Source of the DNA: Helochares maculicollis
Taxonomy: Eukaryota > Arthropoda > Insecta > Coleoptera > Hydrophilidae
NCBI GenBank assembly: GCA_033557835.1
Contig: JAWQRO010000505.1
Coordinates: 1 to 37,587, forward strand
Direction: 5' to 3'
Length of the DNA stretch: 37,587 bases
The position numbers were made by a program, and so were the translations under genes. Shown here in pieces: positions 22,632 to 33,129 of this stretch. Position 1 is the stretch's first letter. Each line of letters begins with the position of its first letter. The notes beneath the pieces were generated by a model. It did no database searches and was not told the origin of the DNA. It was given only the letters and a program-made list of their open reading frames with translations.

Positions 22632-22787
22632 ATGCCTAATTTTAAAGATCAGAAGTATGAAATTGTTAATCTTAGCTCTTTAAATGCTTCATTCTATATT
22701 AATGATTTTTGTGATGCAATCTGTAGTTTTAATCCTGACACTTCGATGACTGCTTATAATTATTCTAAAATCTTTTGTGAAATATAG
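22632..22787 (+). CDS. Small conserved tail frame, array junction 1 (unidentified)
   Basis: A 51-codon frame from ATG 22632 to TAG 22785-22787, beginning MPNFKDQKYEIVNLSS and ending MTAYNYSKIFCEI. It is too short to appear in most ORF lists. Its last 34 codons align with 23687-23794, sharing ASFYI..FC.A....FNP and Y.YSK, and the stop sits at the same place with one 6-base in-frame gap between the copies. A more damaged copy lies at 20990-21075. Conservation of frame, stop and protein while bases differ hints at past coding selection. Identity is unknown: it may be the C-terminus of a retrotransposon protein or the last exon of a duplicated host gene. Confidence 0.4.
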   Translation: MPNFKDQKYEIVNLSSLNASFYINDFCDAICSFNPDTSMTAYNYSKIFCEI

Positions 22788-22869
22788 ATTTTTGATTTTT
22801 AATTTCATAATCAAAACTTTTTCGTCGTTATCATGAAACTTTGAATGTTTGATTTTAAACTATTTCATT

Positions 22870-23640
22870 TCCTTCAATTCTATTTTTTTAGTAAATGTAT
22901 GCTTTATTACAGTTTAGAAATATATTTTCTCTCTGTAACAAGTTCCAATGGTTTGACAAATTACGAACAAATGAAGAAAGCAAACAAATACTGTGTCACC
23001 TAGTGTGCAGTGAGTATGAAAGCATAAACGTATTCCAAATGTGAGTGTTAGATTAATAGGACAAAGTAAAAATAGTGCATCAGTCAGGGAAGTAGTGTTT
23101 AACTAAGAAAGCGACAATACGTACAGATAATAAAAATTAAGTTGAAGAGAATTCAAAACTTTATTGAAGATAAACTAACAAGGAATGAAGGGACTGTGAC
23201 AGATGGTAAGAGCAAATAGAGTGTAAGGAAATAACGTAAAAGTAGAGTACAGATAACTGAATATTGATGGTGATGATGGAGAAAGGCTAGATGGAGACAG
23301 GACAAGTAAAAATCTAACACAAAATAAAAGAGAGGCAATGAGGATCATTACGACAGTGGAAAAAACAATAGACAAAAAGTATGGGACAAGGGAAAGTGGG
23401 GAAGGTAATATCTAAGAACTCTCAACGGAAGAATATTAAATGTGGATGAAGCTATTGACTAATGACTAAATTTAAATGGAAACATTCCAAAGACACGGAG
23501 ATAATGAGAACAAACAACTCATATTTGTTAGTAGTCGTAGGAAGAATGGGAGAATAAGGATGGGCGTTTATACACGTAAAGAAAATATTAATCTGCGCCA
23601 AGGTTTATAAAGACTAAGGCCAAGAAGTACATTAAGAATA
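22870..23640 (+). repeat. Array unit 2: leader plus endonuclease stub
   Basis: The leader is equivalent to that of unit 1 (gaaagcaaacaaatactgtg, gcataaacgtattccaaatg, agaaagcgacaatacgtaca). It is followed by the decayed start of the endonuclease (LRTLNGRILNVDEAID, about 23410-23460) and then a jump to 'gccaaggtttataaagacta', which in unit 3 lies some 900 bases into the element. The middle of the ORF has been deleted. Confidence 0.65.
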
Positions 23641-23686
23641 TTTGATTATAAAGGTCAGAAGTATTGTTCATCAAAGCTTTTTATAT

Positions 23687-23794
23687 GCTTCATTTTATAT
23701 TCAAAATTTTTGTGAAGCAGTATGAAATTTCAATCCTAATATTGCTATGGCTGATTATTCTTATTCTAAAGTGTCGGCTTTTCGTGAGATGTAA
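23687..23794 (+). pseudogene. Small conserved tail frame, array junction 2
   Basis: Reads ASFYIQNFCEAV, a stop, then NFNPNIAMADYSYSKVSA and FREM before TAA at 23792-23794. It is the counterpart of the last 34 codons of the frame at 22632-22787. It has one internal TGA and is two codons longer near the end; the gap keeps the frame. Confidence 0.45.
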
Positions 23795-23874
23795 ATTTTT
23801 TTAATTTTAATCCCATTATAAAACATTTTTAGTTTTGTTAGCACGAAATTTTGAATTTGTCATTTTGAACTCTT

Positions 23875-24400
23875 TCCTTCAACTTTGTTTTATATAACAT
23901 AGGTATACTTTATTTCAGTTTGTACGCACTATGAGGTTTATTTGACTTTCGCTTCGTAACAAATTTCAATTGTATGAGAAATTACTAGCGAATAAGTCAA
24001 GCAAACAAACACTATGTGCAAAATAGTGTACAGTGAGTGTGAGCGCGTAAACCTATTCCAAAGGTGTAAGTGCTATTAAAAACAAGTTAAATCAAGAATA
24101 CTTCATCAGACAGAGAAGTGATCGAACAACTGCTAAAGGGGCATCAATACGTACAGATAGGAAAAATATAAATTGAAGAGAACGCAATGCTTTATTAAAG
24201 ATGACCTAACAATGAAAGATGAGAAAGATTGCAAAAAAAAGCAAGAGAAAAAAGGGATAAACAATAAGTGAGGCAAATAAAGCTGATTATTAGTTATCAA
24301 ATTTGAGATTAGAGTGTGGAGGAAGCCAAGATTAAGAAAAGACAAATAAACACGAACAAAAAATGAAAGAGAAGCAAGGAAAGAAGGGAAAATTATATCG
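23875..24400 (+). repeat. Leader of array unit 3
   Basis: Shares the anchors caagcaaacaaacactatgt and gcgcgtaaacctattccaaa with units 1 and 2, and leads into the longest non-LTR remnant of the array. Confidence 0.65.
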
Positions 24401-26500
24401 AAGAACTCTCTACAGAAGAATTCTAATTGTGGAAGAAGGTATAGGATGCTAACCAATGAAATTAAACGATATAAGCTGGACGTAGTTGTTCATAAGAAAA
24501 CAAAACAATAGACCCGGAGACGATGTTAATAAACGACTACATATTTTTGCGTGGCCATGGAAAGAATGGGCGGACTTTTTAGTAGACAGGAAGCAGGAAT
24601 TAATAGTTACGTTTATATCAATTACGGATAGAATCTGCCACATAAGATTTAGGAGCCGATAATAAAAAGTCACCGTATTAAAATGCTCCAACTGAGGATG
24701 CAGATATAAAGGTAAAAGAAAAATTTAAAAACAACTATACAAGGACTATATCATGTGCTGTGATATGAAAATGGTGATGGGGGGTGCAAATGCTAAAATT
24801 GGTCAGGAGAAACTATATGTGCCAACAATAGGGAAGTTCAGTAAACACAAGAAATTGAATGAGAATAGGAGGTTGCTGATAGACTTAGCAAATAAAAGAC
24901 ATTTTTGAAGGTACTCGGAAATATCCTAATGGTAGATGCCTTGACGTAATAGATCATGTTTATAATAGACAAAAAGGATAAATTTGTTTTACAAATATTA
25001 TAACCTACAACGGAATGTACACAACTAGTAGGTTGCTAGGAATCAGAATAAAAGAGATAATATCAACAACTGGAAGGAGAAAAGCAAGAGGAGTGAAAAG
25101 ATAGAATATAAAAAGGTTACATTTTATGGAAGAAGAGGAGAAATACACGAGATTTATTGGAGGAGAGACAATTAATATGTTGCAAAACTGGAGAAGTTAG
25201 AGAAGTTATCAAGACCAAAGAGGAAATTGTCAGAAAATATTGAGATTAAGTTTAAAACAGAATAGAAAGAGTAGACGACGCTTACAAATACAAAGATATT
25301 ATGAATCTGTACCAAGGTTTAAGAAAACATCAAAAATAATTGATTGTAAAAATGAGAACGGCCAAAGTTTAATGGGAGACCAAAGTATTATCTTGGAAGA
25401 GGAAGAGAATACCTGACTGTAAAATTGTTTAAAGAAGGAGCAGAAGAATTAGAAAAGATAATGTATAGTTTGATAAGAAATATATGGAAGGAAGAAAGGA
25501 TGTCTCATAGTTGAAACAAAGAGGCACTGTGCCCAGTAAATATAGTAAAAGGGCGCATAAAAATCGACTTCGATAATTACAAAGGGATAACCTTACTTAG
25601 TATGAAAGGTCCATAGTAGACAAAATATCCACACAAAGAGAGATCCAAATAGAAAGTTATGAATACAAAAAATAGAGGATTTTATTGTTTATAGAGTACA
25701 AATAAGCCTCAGACACTGCAATACGAGAACAAATGTGCAGGGCGCTGGAGAACCTCGAAATAATTTAGAAGCAAATAAAATTGATACAAATTACTTTACG
25801 ATGCAGAGAGATAGGAGCAAGAATATTGAAAAGCCTTTGTTTTAATCTGATGTTAAAAAAATAATAAGATGCGCAAATTAATAGATCAGGATTAATTTAA
25901 TAAATTAATGTCTGGCATTTTGAGGCCATTTGATGATAATAGCCTGAAGGAACAAGAATCTATAAAAAGTGAAAGAAAGTATACAGAGGGAGGCGAGGAG
26001 AATGGTTTGTAAATTAATATAGACAAGATAAAATACCCGATGTCGACAGGTAAAGAATTTAATAAGAATGGCTATCTTAGAATTACGACAACAGAAGAAA
26101 AAGAGCTGAAATTCCAGGAGGTAGACAAGTTCACATACTTAGAAGCAATATTTGAGAAAATCATGTTTGGCGAAAGAAATACAAGCGAGGGTTTTGGGTG
26201 GAAACGGGTTTGAGTTTGCAATAGGCGGTGTGCTGCGGTCGCAAACTATCTCAAGAACGCTGAAGTTTACAAGATACTAATTTGACTAGTGGCGACGTTT
26301 GCATGCGAAACGTGGACAATTTAAAAATCAGAACTGAAACAAATCAAAATTAGGGCAAGAAAAACTCAGAGTTTTCCAACAGAATCGATGGGAGATGAGG
26401 ATGAACGAAGAATTAAAGGATGCGATGGGGGAGAGAAATAAAAGAGAACTTGGGTATATCCAAGTGGAAACAAAAGGCGCATGATAAGAAGCGATAAATA
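24400..26500 (+). pseudogene. RTE-like non-LTR retrotransposon remnant, array unit 3
   Basis: The endonuclease can be followed with frameshifts: RTLYRRILIVEEGI, MVMGGANAKIG (a MGDFNAKIG counterpart, at about 24765-24800, with Asp and Phe lost), LYVPTIGKFSKHKKLNENRR and LDVIDHVYNR. Further on are VPRFKKTSKIIDCKNENGQS, LEKIMYSLIRNIWKEERMSH, DFDNYKGITLLS (the reverse transcriptase NYRGITLL motif, about 25570-25605), KFTYLEAIFE (about 26130) and ATFACETWTI (about 26290-26320), the usual C-terminal YGSETWT-like motif. There is no intact frame, so the copy is inactive. The class is RTE-like by motif; the exact clade needs a tree. Confidence 0.7.
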
Positions 26501-29230
26501 AAAAACAAATAGCCAATAACGTACTTTATTGCAACAAAGCATCATGTAACAATAAATAAGAAACAGCACCTGATTCCAAGCGAGAAAGTATCAGAGATTT
26601 ACAGCGCGTGAGCATCGATAAAAGATCAAAACAAAATAAAAGTGAAAGAACTGCTTAGTGTTACGACGGCTGTTGAAAAATCGTATAAAATAGTTCTTAA
26701 AACCTGAATGGCCGTTGAATAAGGAGTCTTTTACTTTCTTGAGCACAATAACGTTCTTACAAAACAAATTTCAAGTGGCGCTTGTAAATGGAAAATACTT
26801 TAAGGTGCTTATAAAAATATCGTCAGGCAGGCGAGTGTTTTCTAAAGAAAAACTATCTAGACGAAATTCAGCAGGTTAACTGTGGTGCAGAAAGCTAATC
26901 AATTAAATATTTAGAGAGTATTGCGAGTTTGAGGGGATAAAATGCAGAATTCGGCTTATTGTCAGGAAATGAAATAATTAAATCTGCAGTAGAGATGAAG
27001 TTGTAATTTATGTGGGAATTGCTTTTCTCTCGCATCCTCTAAATTTTGTGAAAGGGAAACATCTTGGGATATTACCGCGACGAAAACAACATCTTTATTT
27101 AATAAAAAATGCTATGGGGTAGTACACTGACCGATTACAGCAGCAAATAAAATTACAGGCCTAACTTAATTTCGAAGATATTGATTTGACTCGCAACCGT
27201 CTTTGGGTAAGGGTTGCAGTTGTCAGATCGGTTATGAGTGACATACAATCCGCAGAGCCCAAATACTAGCAGATCGCAGCAACGCTCTCCTGAACGTACA
27301 GATAAATTCTATTTGTTCGAATTAATTATATTGTGTATCGCTTCTGCTGGTGTCAGTTGTAAAAAATGAGAAATCCTCCGCCGCTACAATAGCACTGGAT
27401 AGTTCAGCTCATTCGAAATTGCAATTATCGATCCCGCTAAGCTTTCCACACAGATTCCAAAACGGAAGAGATTTAATAAAACAGTACGGCGGGAGTTGCA
27501 CTGCCCCGCCAGCACAGCGCCAATTTTAATAATTTTTGGTTTTTACTGCTTAATTAATTGGCGGTATTAAGGAAAGGGAATAATATAACTTAATTGCCCA
27601 ATTTGGTGAAATCACGCAGCTCCTCGGCCAATTCTACGAAATTAATACGTCTTTACAGCCTTATAAAAGGATATTTTGCAAGATTATAACATGGAAATCT
27701 GGATTATATCTGGATGACCTCGTCTAGACTGTAGGTGTTCTATTCAAATTGGCGATTATCTGAGCCTTTGTGAAAAAACGTTGCTTATTTCGTAGGATTT
27801 GCGTCAGTTCTTTAAGGTGTTTTATTTACTCACAGCGCCCGTGAACAGAAATTTATGGAAGTTGCGCTATTTCACATAATAGAGTGCAGGCTTTAGCGTA
27901 CTGTGCAGGCAACTAATTCATCTGTGCTTAAAATATCTTGACTTAATAATTTTAAACTATGGCCGCAATCTGTTACACATACACCCGGATACACAAAATT
28001 TAGCCGCTTGTAATTTCCAAAGACTGTAACTGCTGATAATATGATGAGAATGTTCGAGATTACACATAACTAGAATATAAGCGAAGCCTGCTAATCTCTA
28101 GCGTGTGTATTACAATACGTATATGAGTAATTATCTTGACTGATACACAATTAATTTGAATTAAGTATTAAATTGGTATATGCTCTAGCAAACGTACTGT
28201 GTAATGGTTTACCTAATATCTACTGTGGATCCAAGCTCATTTGAGCTGTAATTTATAGTACACTTAATATTTAAACAGCACATTTTCAGAATTTGTAAGT
28301 CCGTTTCAGAAAACAGTTTTATTCTTCATTGAAGCTTTTAAATTGCAATTGACTCTGCCAGCAAAGCTTTTAAATGAATCAAAAATATGAAGAATGATTT
28401 ATCAATTATTTATTATGAACAGAAATTCCTTGAGCTATTCTCTGTGACAATACAGACATTTCTGTATATTGTTTTGTTTCCTAATTAACCGTTTATTTAT
28501 TTAATATATTTGCTTTAGCGTTTAAAAGGAACTAGGCTATTCTCTATAGAGGTATTACACAAATTTAACTAATTAAGCACCGTAGCAACAAAAAGTCTCG
28601 CTTAGCAGATAACTGTATGCAAACGCCGTTAATTAATACTTGAAAAGCAATTACAGGCAGCATGCGCAAATAAAAACATGTCCTTCCCAGCAGAAAGGAC
28701 TTTGTGCCTTTGTTTATTATATTTCCGATTTTAACTATATTACTTATATGAAATAAGCTAGTAATTACCCGGAGCTTAACTTGCTTGCATTTTAAAAGTT
28801 GTTTGTTTTTCTTTCTGAACAATGATATTTACTGTGATATGATTACACCTCGAGTTTTATTGGTCAAACTGTCGTTGAGTTTTTAGGTTGAGTTTAACCG
28901 TATCTCAATGCTAATGTCCTAAAGCGGAATATTTGATGTGTTGCCTTTATACTCTAGCAGGAAAATTTATTGAGACTTATGATAAAACAAATTTAAATAT
29001 TTTTAATACAATCACCCACACTAATAATGTCAGGAATTTGATTCAAATTAACTTTTGGAGGCATCAGCACCTTTATATAACCAGTTACTCACCTTATTTA
29101 GACCTTTATTGTTAAAGGACCACACAAAGAGAACATCGCTGTAAGAACTGGAGCTTGTGATTATAAAATGTAAAAGTTAGCAGAAAAGTTGCTGTAATTT
29201 GTTAGATTGCTTTAAAAGACCTGCAAATGT
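26500..29230. other. Unique sequence, no gene recognised
   Basis: No transposon motif or coding exon could be supported. 27380-27620 is a somewhat GC-richer block with ttaattaattggcgg and cagcacagcgcc-type words that looks like possible conserved noncoding DNA. The frames at 28565-28822 (minus) and 28933-29115 (plus) have no recognisable domain. Confidence 0.45.
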
Positions 29231-29231
29231 A

Positions 29232-29700
29232 TTGGGTTTGCGGACTTTTTTTAGAAAATCAAAAACAATTTTTTCATAGAACTAAATAGCTTTATTCTCT
29301 AATGTATTGCCCATTTTGATCAATGACCGTTTGCCATCATTCAGGCAGCATCCTAATCCCAGGTTCATAAAACTTCTGGTTTTTATTAGCACAAAACTGA
29401 ATCAGGTACAATTTGACACCATCATCATTATTGTTTTTACTATTCAAGGAGTTTTGTAAAGATCGAAACAAAGAGTAATCAGATGAAGCAAGGTCAGGAT
29501 TATATGGTGAATGTGGCAAAACATCCCAACCAAGCTCCAATAATTTTTGTCGAGTGACCAAAGATGTGTGTGGCCTTGCATTGTCATGGAGGAATACAAC
29601 ACTTTTTCGATTTGTCAATTCGGGCCGCTTTTTTTCAACTGCATTGTTTAATTTCGTTAGTGGTTCAATGTAGACATCAGAATGTAAATAACTTGGACCG
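29232..29700 (-). mobile_element. Truncated mariner (lineage B), transposase C-terminal half
   Basis: The terminus at 29232 begins TTGGGTT and then jumps to TGCGGACTTTTTTTAGAAAATC. Compared with the intact copy at 30718 it has lost about 15 bases of the inverted repeat (GGCAACTAAGTAATT), which would disable transposase binding. A TA precedes it at 29230-29231. The minus-strand frame ending near 29337 keeps the second and third catalytic aspartates in LHDNARPHTSLVTRQK and PDLASSDYSLF. Similarity to the 30718 copy stops near 29700 (minus, upstream of SDVYIEPLTKLNN), so the N-terminal half and far terminus are gone. The two copies differ by substitutions and are separate insertions of one family. 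Confidence 0.85.
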
Positions 29701-29859
29701 TTTACGCAACTGTAAGCATAGGAGTCCAACTTTAAAATGTAATTTCAAAACCTTACAATTGAAACGTACCAAATGAAAATCAGCGCCAGTTGTTATGGAA
29801 GAAGAGAAAGATTAAGGCTGATGTTTGCATTTCCATATGAAAACCAATTAAATCGAAGC

Positions 29860-30717
29860 TAAAGATTTTTTCAATACGTGCTTCCTCTATTCAAAACCAA
29901 AGTGGACTCTCTGGTATACCCGACAACTTACAACCAATCAAGCTATTCGTCGCTAAGGAATTACAACAAAATATTAATCTTACAAATACAGGAAAAGCAC
30001 CAGAGCTGGATAAAATAACTCCAAAAATATTAAAAGTGCTGTCCAGGCAATAATCATTGCCATCCTAAGGTTAAGCTACTGGATCAGTCATCTCAAAGAT
30101 GCTGAAAAACTATTAATTCTTAAGACAGGGAAAAACCCAAACGAGGTGTCTTCTTATCGACCTTTTAACCTATTGCCGATCATTTCAAATTTCTATAAGC
30201 TATACCATTATAGAAAACAAACACTCATATATCTTCAGAAGAATAAATAGTCTCACGCCAGTTTGAATTCAGTCAAGGACAGTCGATTGTTCGGCAAGTT
30301 CATCGATTAACACATCAAATTTACGAAGTTTCGAGTATATTAATATACAGTCCAGCTGTATTCTTAGACATTATCCAAGCATTCGACATGGTATGGCTCA
30401 CTGGATTGGTATATAAAATTATACAGATACTATCGCTGGTGCACTACAAATTTCTAAACTCGTATCTAGCAGCAGACAAAGAATTCAGAACAATGTTTAA
30501 AAACGAAACGTCCAATAATTTTTCTATGAAGTCTGGAGTTCCTTAAAGAAGCGTGCTCGGACAAGTTTTGCACGTTCTTTACATACTTAACGTACTTATC
30601 TCAAGACACACTAGCATAGAATCTTTTAAGGATGACACGATTATTTAAGCATCATCTCGAGAAGAGGAAACAGTTAGATTCGAAAATGAAATATTTACTA
30701 ACACGACAAAAATTCTA
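29860..30717 (+). pseudogene. Jockey-type non-LTR reverse transcriptase fragment
   Basis: Reverse transcriptase motifs can be read in order through stops and frameshifts: GKAPELDKITPKILKVLS (about 29990-30040), KTGKNPNEVSSYRPFNLLPI (about 30125-30182), the QFEFSQGQSI-like region, AVFLDIIQAFDMVW (motif A with its catalytic Asp, about 30356-30395), FLNSYLAADKEFRTMF, SMKSGVP (about 30520-30545) and FKDDT at 30625-30639, the FADD box with Ala replaced by Lys. These are features of Jockey-clade elements. The mariner at 30718 interrupts it shortly after that box. No C-terminal part was recognised with confidence on the far side. Confidence 0.82.
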
Positions 30718-31954
30718 TTGGGTTGGCAACTAAGTAATTGCAGATTTTTTTTAGAAAATCAAAGACAATTTTTTCATGGAACTAAATAACTTTATTCTGT
30801 AATGTATTGCCTATTTTGATTAATGACCTTTTGACATCTTTCAGGCAGCATCATAATCCCACGTTCATAAAACTTCTGGTTTTTATTAGCACAACACTGA
30901 ACCAGGTACAATTTGACACCATCATCATTATTGTTTTTACGATTCAAGGAGTTTTGTAAAGATCGAAACATAAAGTAATCAGATGGAGCAAGATCAGGAA
31001 TATATGGTGGATATGGCAAAACATCCCAATCAAGTTCCAATACTTTTTGCCGAGTGACCAACGATGTGTGGGGCCTTGCATTGTCATGATGGAATACAAC
31101 ACTTTTTCGATTTGTCAATTCGGGCCGCTTTTCTTCAACTGCATTGTTGAATTTCGTTAGTTGTTCAATGTAGACATTAGAATTGATCATTAGGTTGGGT
31201 AGTAAGAGTTCAAAATAGACAATTCCTTTGTAATCCCACAAAACGTATAACAAAACCTTCTTTTGATGAATATCACCTTTTGATGTTGCTTGAGTTGGTT
31301 CACCTGGCCTGCTCCACTATCTTTTGTTTTGTTGATATTGTTGTAAACAACCCATTTTTTATCACCAGTTATCAATCGTTTCAAAAACGGATCATTTTCA
31401 TTACGTTTCTTTAGCAAATCGCAACTGTTAATGCGTTGCGTTAAATGCGTTTCTTTCAGTTCGTAGGGAACCCATGTATCGAGCTTTTGAACATAGCCAA
31501 GTTGTTTTAAGTGATTTTCAATGCATGTATGTGAATCGATTGTTGCTTTGATTAGGACGTGATCAACTTCAACTGGACGACCAGGGCGTTTTTCATCTTT
31601 GAGTGAAAAATTACCAGAACGAAATTTGGCAAACCAATATTGACACTGTCGTTCTTTTAAGGCTTCGTCACCATAAACAGCACATAACTTTTTATGAGCA
31701 TGCGAGGCGTTTTCCCTTTGCAGAAATAAAAAAGCAAAATATGACGAAAATGTTCCTTTTGATTTTCCATTTTTCAACGAAGGCCAAACGAAAACTACGC
31801 AACCGATCAAAAACTTTTTTTTACTGATTGACAGCTAAATTGCCAACTATCAAATAACAAAATGTGTTTTACATTTGTACTACGTCTGCGAACCTAAAAA
31901 TTCAACTGAAGCCATCTATGAGTGAAATCCGCAATTACTTAGTTGCCAACCCAA
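30718..31954 (-). mobile_element. Full-length mariner element (lineage B) with TIRs and TA duplication
   Basis: The terminal inverted repeats are 30 bases with one mismatch. The left one begins TTGGGTTGGCAACTAAGTAA at 30718; the right one is its complement, ending at 31954. TA flanks both sides (30716-30717 and 31955-31956), the normal mariner target duplication. At 1237 bp the length is normal for mariner. The coding strand is minus. The insertion lies in a Jockey-type fragment and is therefore younger than that fragment. Confidence 0.96.
30795..31770 (-). pseudogene. mariner transposase, DD34D, two frameshifts
   Basis: The likely start is the minus-strand ATG at 31768-31770 (MENQKEHFRHILLFYF). 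A frameshift near 31725 moves to the frame with NASHAHKKLCAVYGDEAL, the helix-turn-helix and DEKRPGRPVEVDHV. The first catalytic Asp is in LITGDKKWVVYNN. A second frameshift near 31315 moves to the frame with VLWDYKGIVYFE, HHDNARPHTSLVTRQK (second Asp) and PDLAPSDYFMF (third Asp). The last two aspartates are separated by 34 residues, the mariner DD34D signature. It ends RCQKVINQNRQYITE just inside the left TIR. The family resembles the cecropia-type mariners to which the human SETMAR transposase half belongs. All three acidic residues survive, but the frameshifts rule out a working protein. Confidence 0.9.
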
Positions 31955-31956
31955 TA

Positions 31957-32540
31957 AATTAAGTGATTGAAATTGTAAATAATGTATATGAAGCCAAAAT
32001 TGCCAAAGCCATTTTCATAGGTCCGTTTTTTTATCTTTGATTTTAAAAATGTATATAGTACCATACTAAGTCAAGGCTAATGACCAGGAAGGTTTTTCTG
32101 TATTGTTATGAAAAGTCCTTATATCATAAAGGCAATACATCTAATGAATTTCTTTATTTTTGGGTAAATAATTCTGGCTGGTCGTTAATGAGTGAGTGAG
32201 TCAGCTAAGACATTTATTTTGTATATGCAAATAACCTGCAATAACTTGCAGCTTGGCTAGTTTTTCATTTCAAAGTTTCAACAGCTACCATCCAATGATC
32301 GTAGATGTTCTTACCAAAAGTTTAGCTCTCTGATACTATATCTTAGAGACTAACTTTTTGTCTACGTCAGAGATTCACAAATGAATCATAATTAAAAACT
32401 CCTCGTCTTCTAGCATTTCATTTTAATGCAATAATTACTATTAAGTTATTGCGACTTTGTTGTCTTGAAATCAATGGAGTTTTGTTTATTACTTCTCTCC
32501 TTTAGAAACAAAACCGCGTACCTAAAATCATTTTCATATT
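31957..32540. other. Non-LTR 3' debris and unique DNA
   Basis: Immediately right of the mariner the interrupted element should continue, but no firm motif is readable. A short gagtgagtgagtcag run at about 32190-32205 is the kind of simple repeat seen near retrotransposon 3' ends. No gene recognised. Confidence 0.35.
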
Positions 32541-32559
32541 CGTCATATTATTCTATACC

Positions 32560-33125
32560 ATACTGAGAAAGGTTGGAAGACGGCAGAATCATTTCGTGAA
32601 CTCAACGACGTTGACGGCGAGGGAACAATCAGCAAAATTCAAGAATATTGGCTGGAGACTTCAATTTCGACCACTAAACGATCATTCGTTGTCTTGAAAA
32701 GCTCGTAAAGGAGTAGAAGCTGGCTAGAGTGTATCCCTCAAGAGCTCTCCAGAAGCGTTACAGCAGGACATGTATGTATTTTTACCGATTTACTGCAGCG
32801 AAACGAACGAACACAATTCTTGCTACTAGTGGTGAATCGTGGTTGTTGTTCAAAATCGCCTAACGAAAGAAGGTTTGCGTATCGCGAGGTATTTCAACCA
32901 ACCGAATTCCAAAAGGCATTCACTGTAAGGAGGCTACGTGGTGTGTCTGGTAGGATAGAAGCAGAATCATCCACTTAAAAACCATATTGAACGGTATTTG
33001 TTATTGGTTTAACTACGTTAATGAGCTGTAACAATCAAAGCAAAACGACCTCCAAAAATTAACAATACGGTTTTCCACCACGATAATGCCTTTCCTCATG
33101 TAGAACTTTTATAAACTGGCAAAGG
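32560..33125 (+). pseudogene. mariner transposase remnant (lineage C), 3' end missing
   Basis: Recognised through several frames: ATESFRELNDVDGEGTISKI (helix-turn-helix region, about 32585-32645), QRNERTQFLL, a TSGESWLLF segment matching the family's TGDESWLL, CVWWDR near 32937-32957 and VFHHDNAFPHVELL at about 33072-33115 (second catalytic Asp retained; the usual R of NARPH is F). In the first-Asp motif the Asp appears to be replaced by Gly. The copy ends about 10-15 bases before the RTE fragment starts and the third Asp is missing. It is a different lineage from the copies at 13207 and 30718. Confidence 0.75.
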
Positions 33126-33129
33126 AACA

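Larger units (their letters stand above)
20830..26500 (+). repeat. Tandem array of three related units with non-LTR retrotransposon sequence
   Basis: Three units share the same leader. Its anchor (about 'gCAAGCAAACAAAYACTaTGTGc', followed by a gtgtgaNgcGTAAACctATTCcAAAgG-like block) lies at about 21262, 22976 and 23999, so spacings are about 1714 and 1023 bases. Each leader is about 500-560 bases and leads into the beginning of the same RTE-like ORF (RTLNGRIL..EEAI). Between units lies a second shared block ending in a short conserved open frame (20990-21075, 22632-22787, 23687-23794). Unit 2 has lost most coding sequence; unit 3 is the longest and runs into reverse transcriptase. The head-to-tail order of leader, coding part and tail suggests duplication or repeated insertion. 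Confidence 0.8.

Noticed and set aside
21277..24691. Several hydrophobic minus-strand frames (80-107 codons) as membrane proteins
   Set aside because: They are antisense to A/G-rich leader and endonuclease remnants. The reverse complement of A/G-rich DNA codes for Phe/Leu/Ser and mimics membrane segments.
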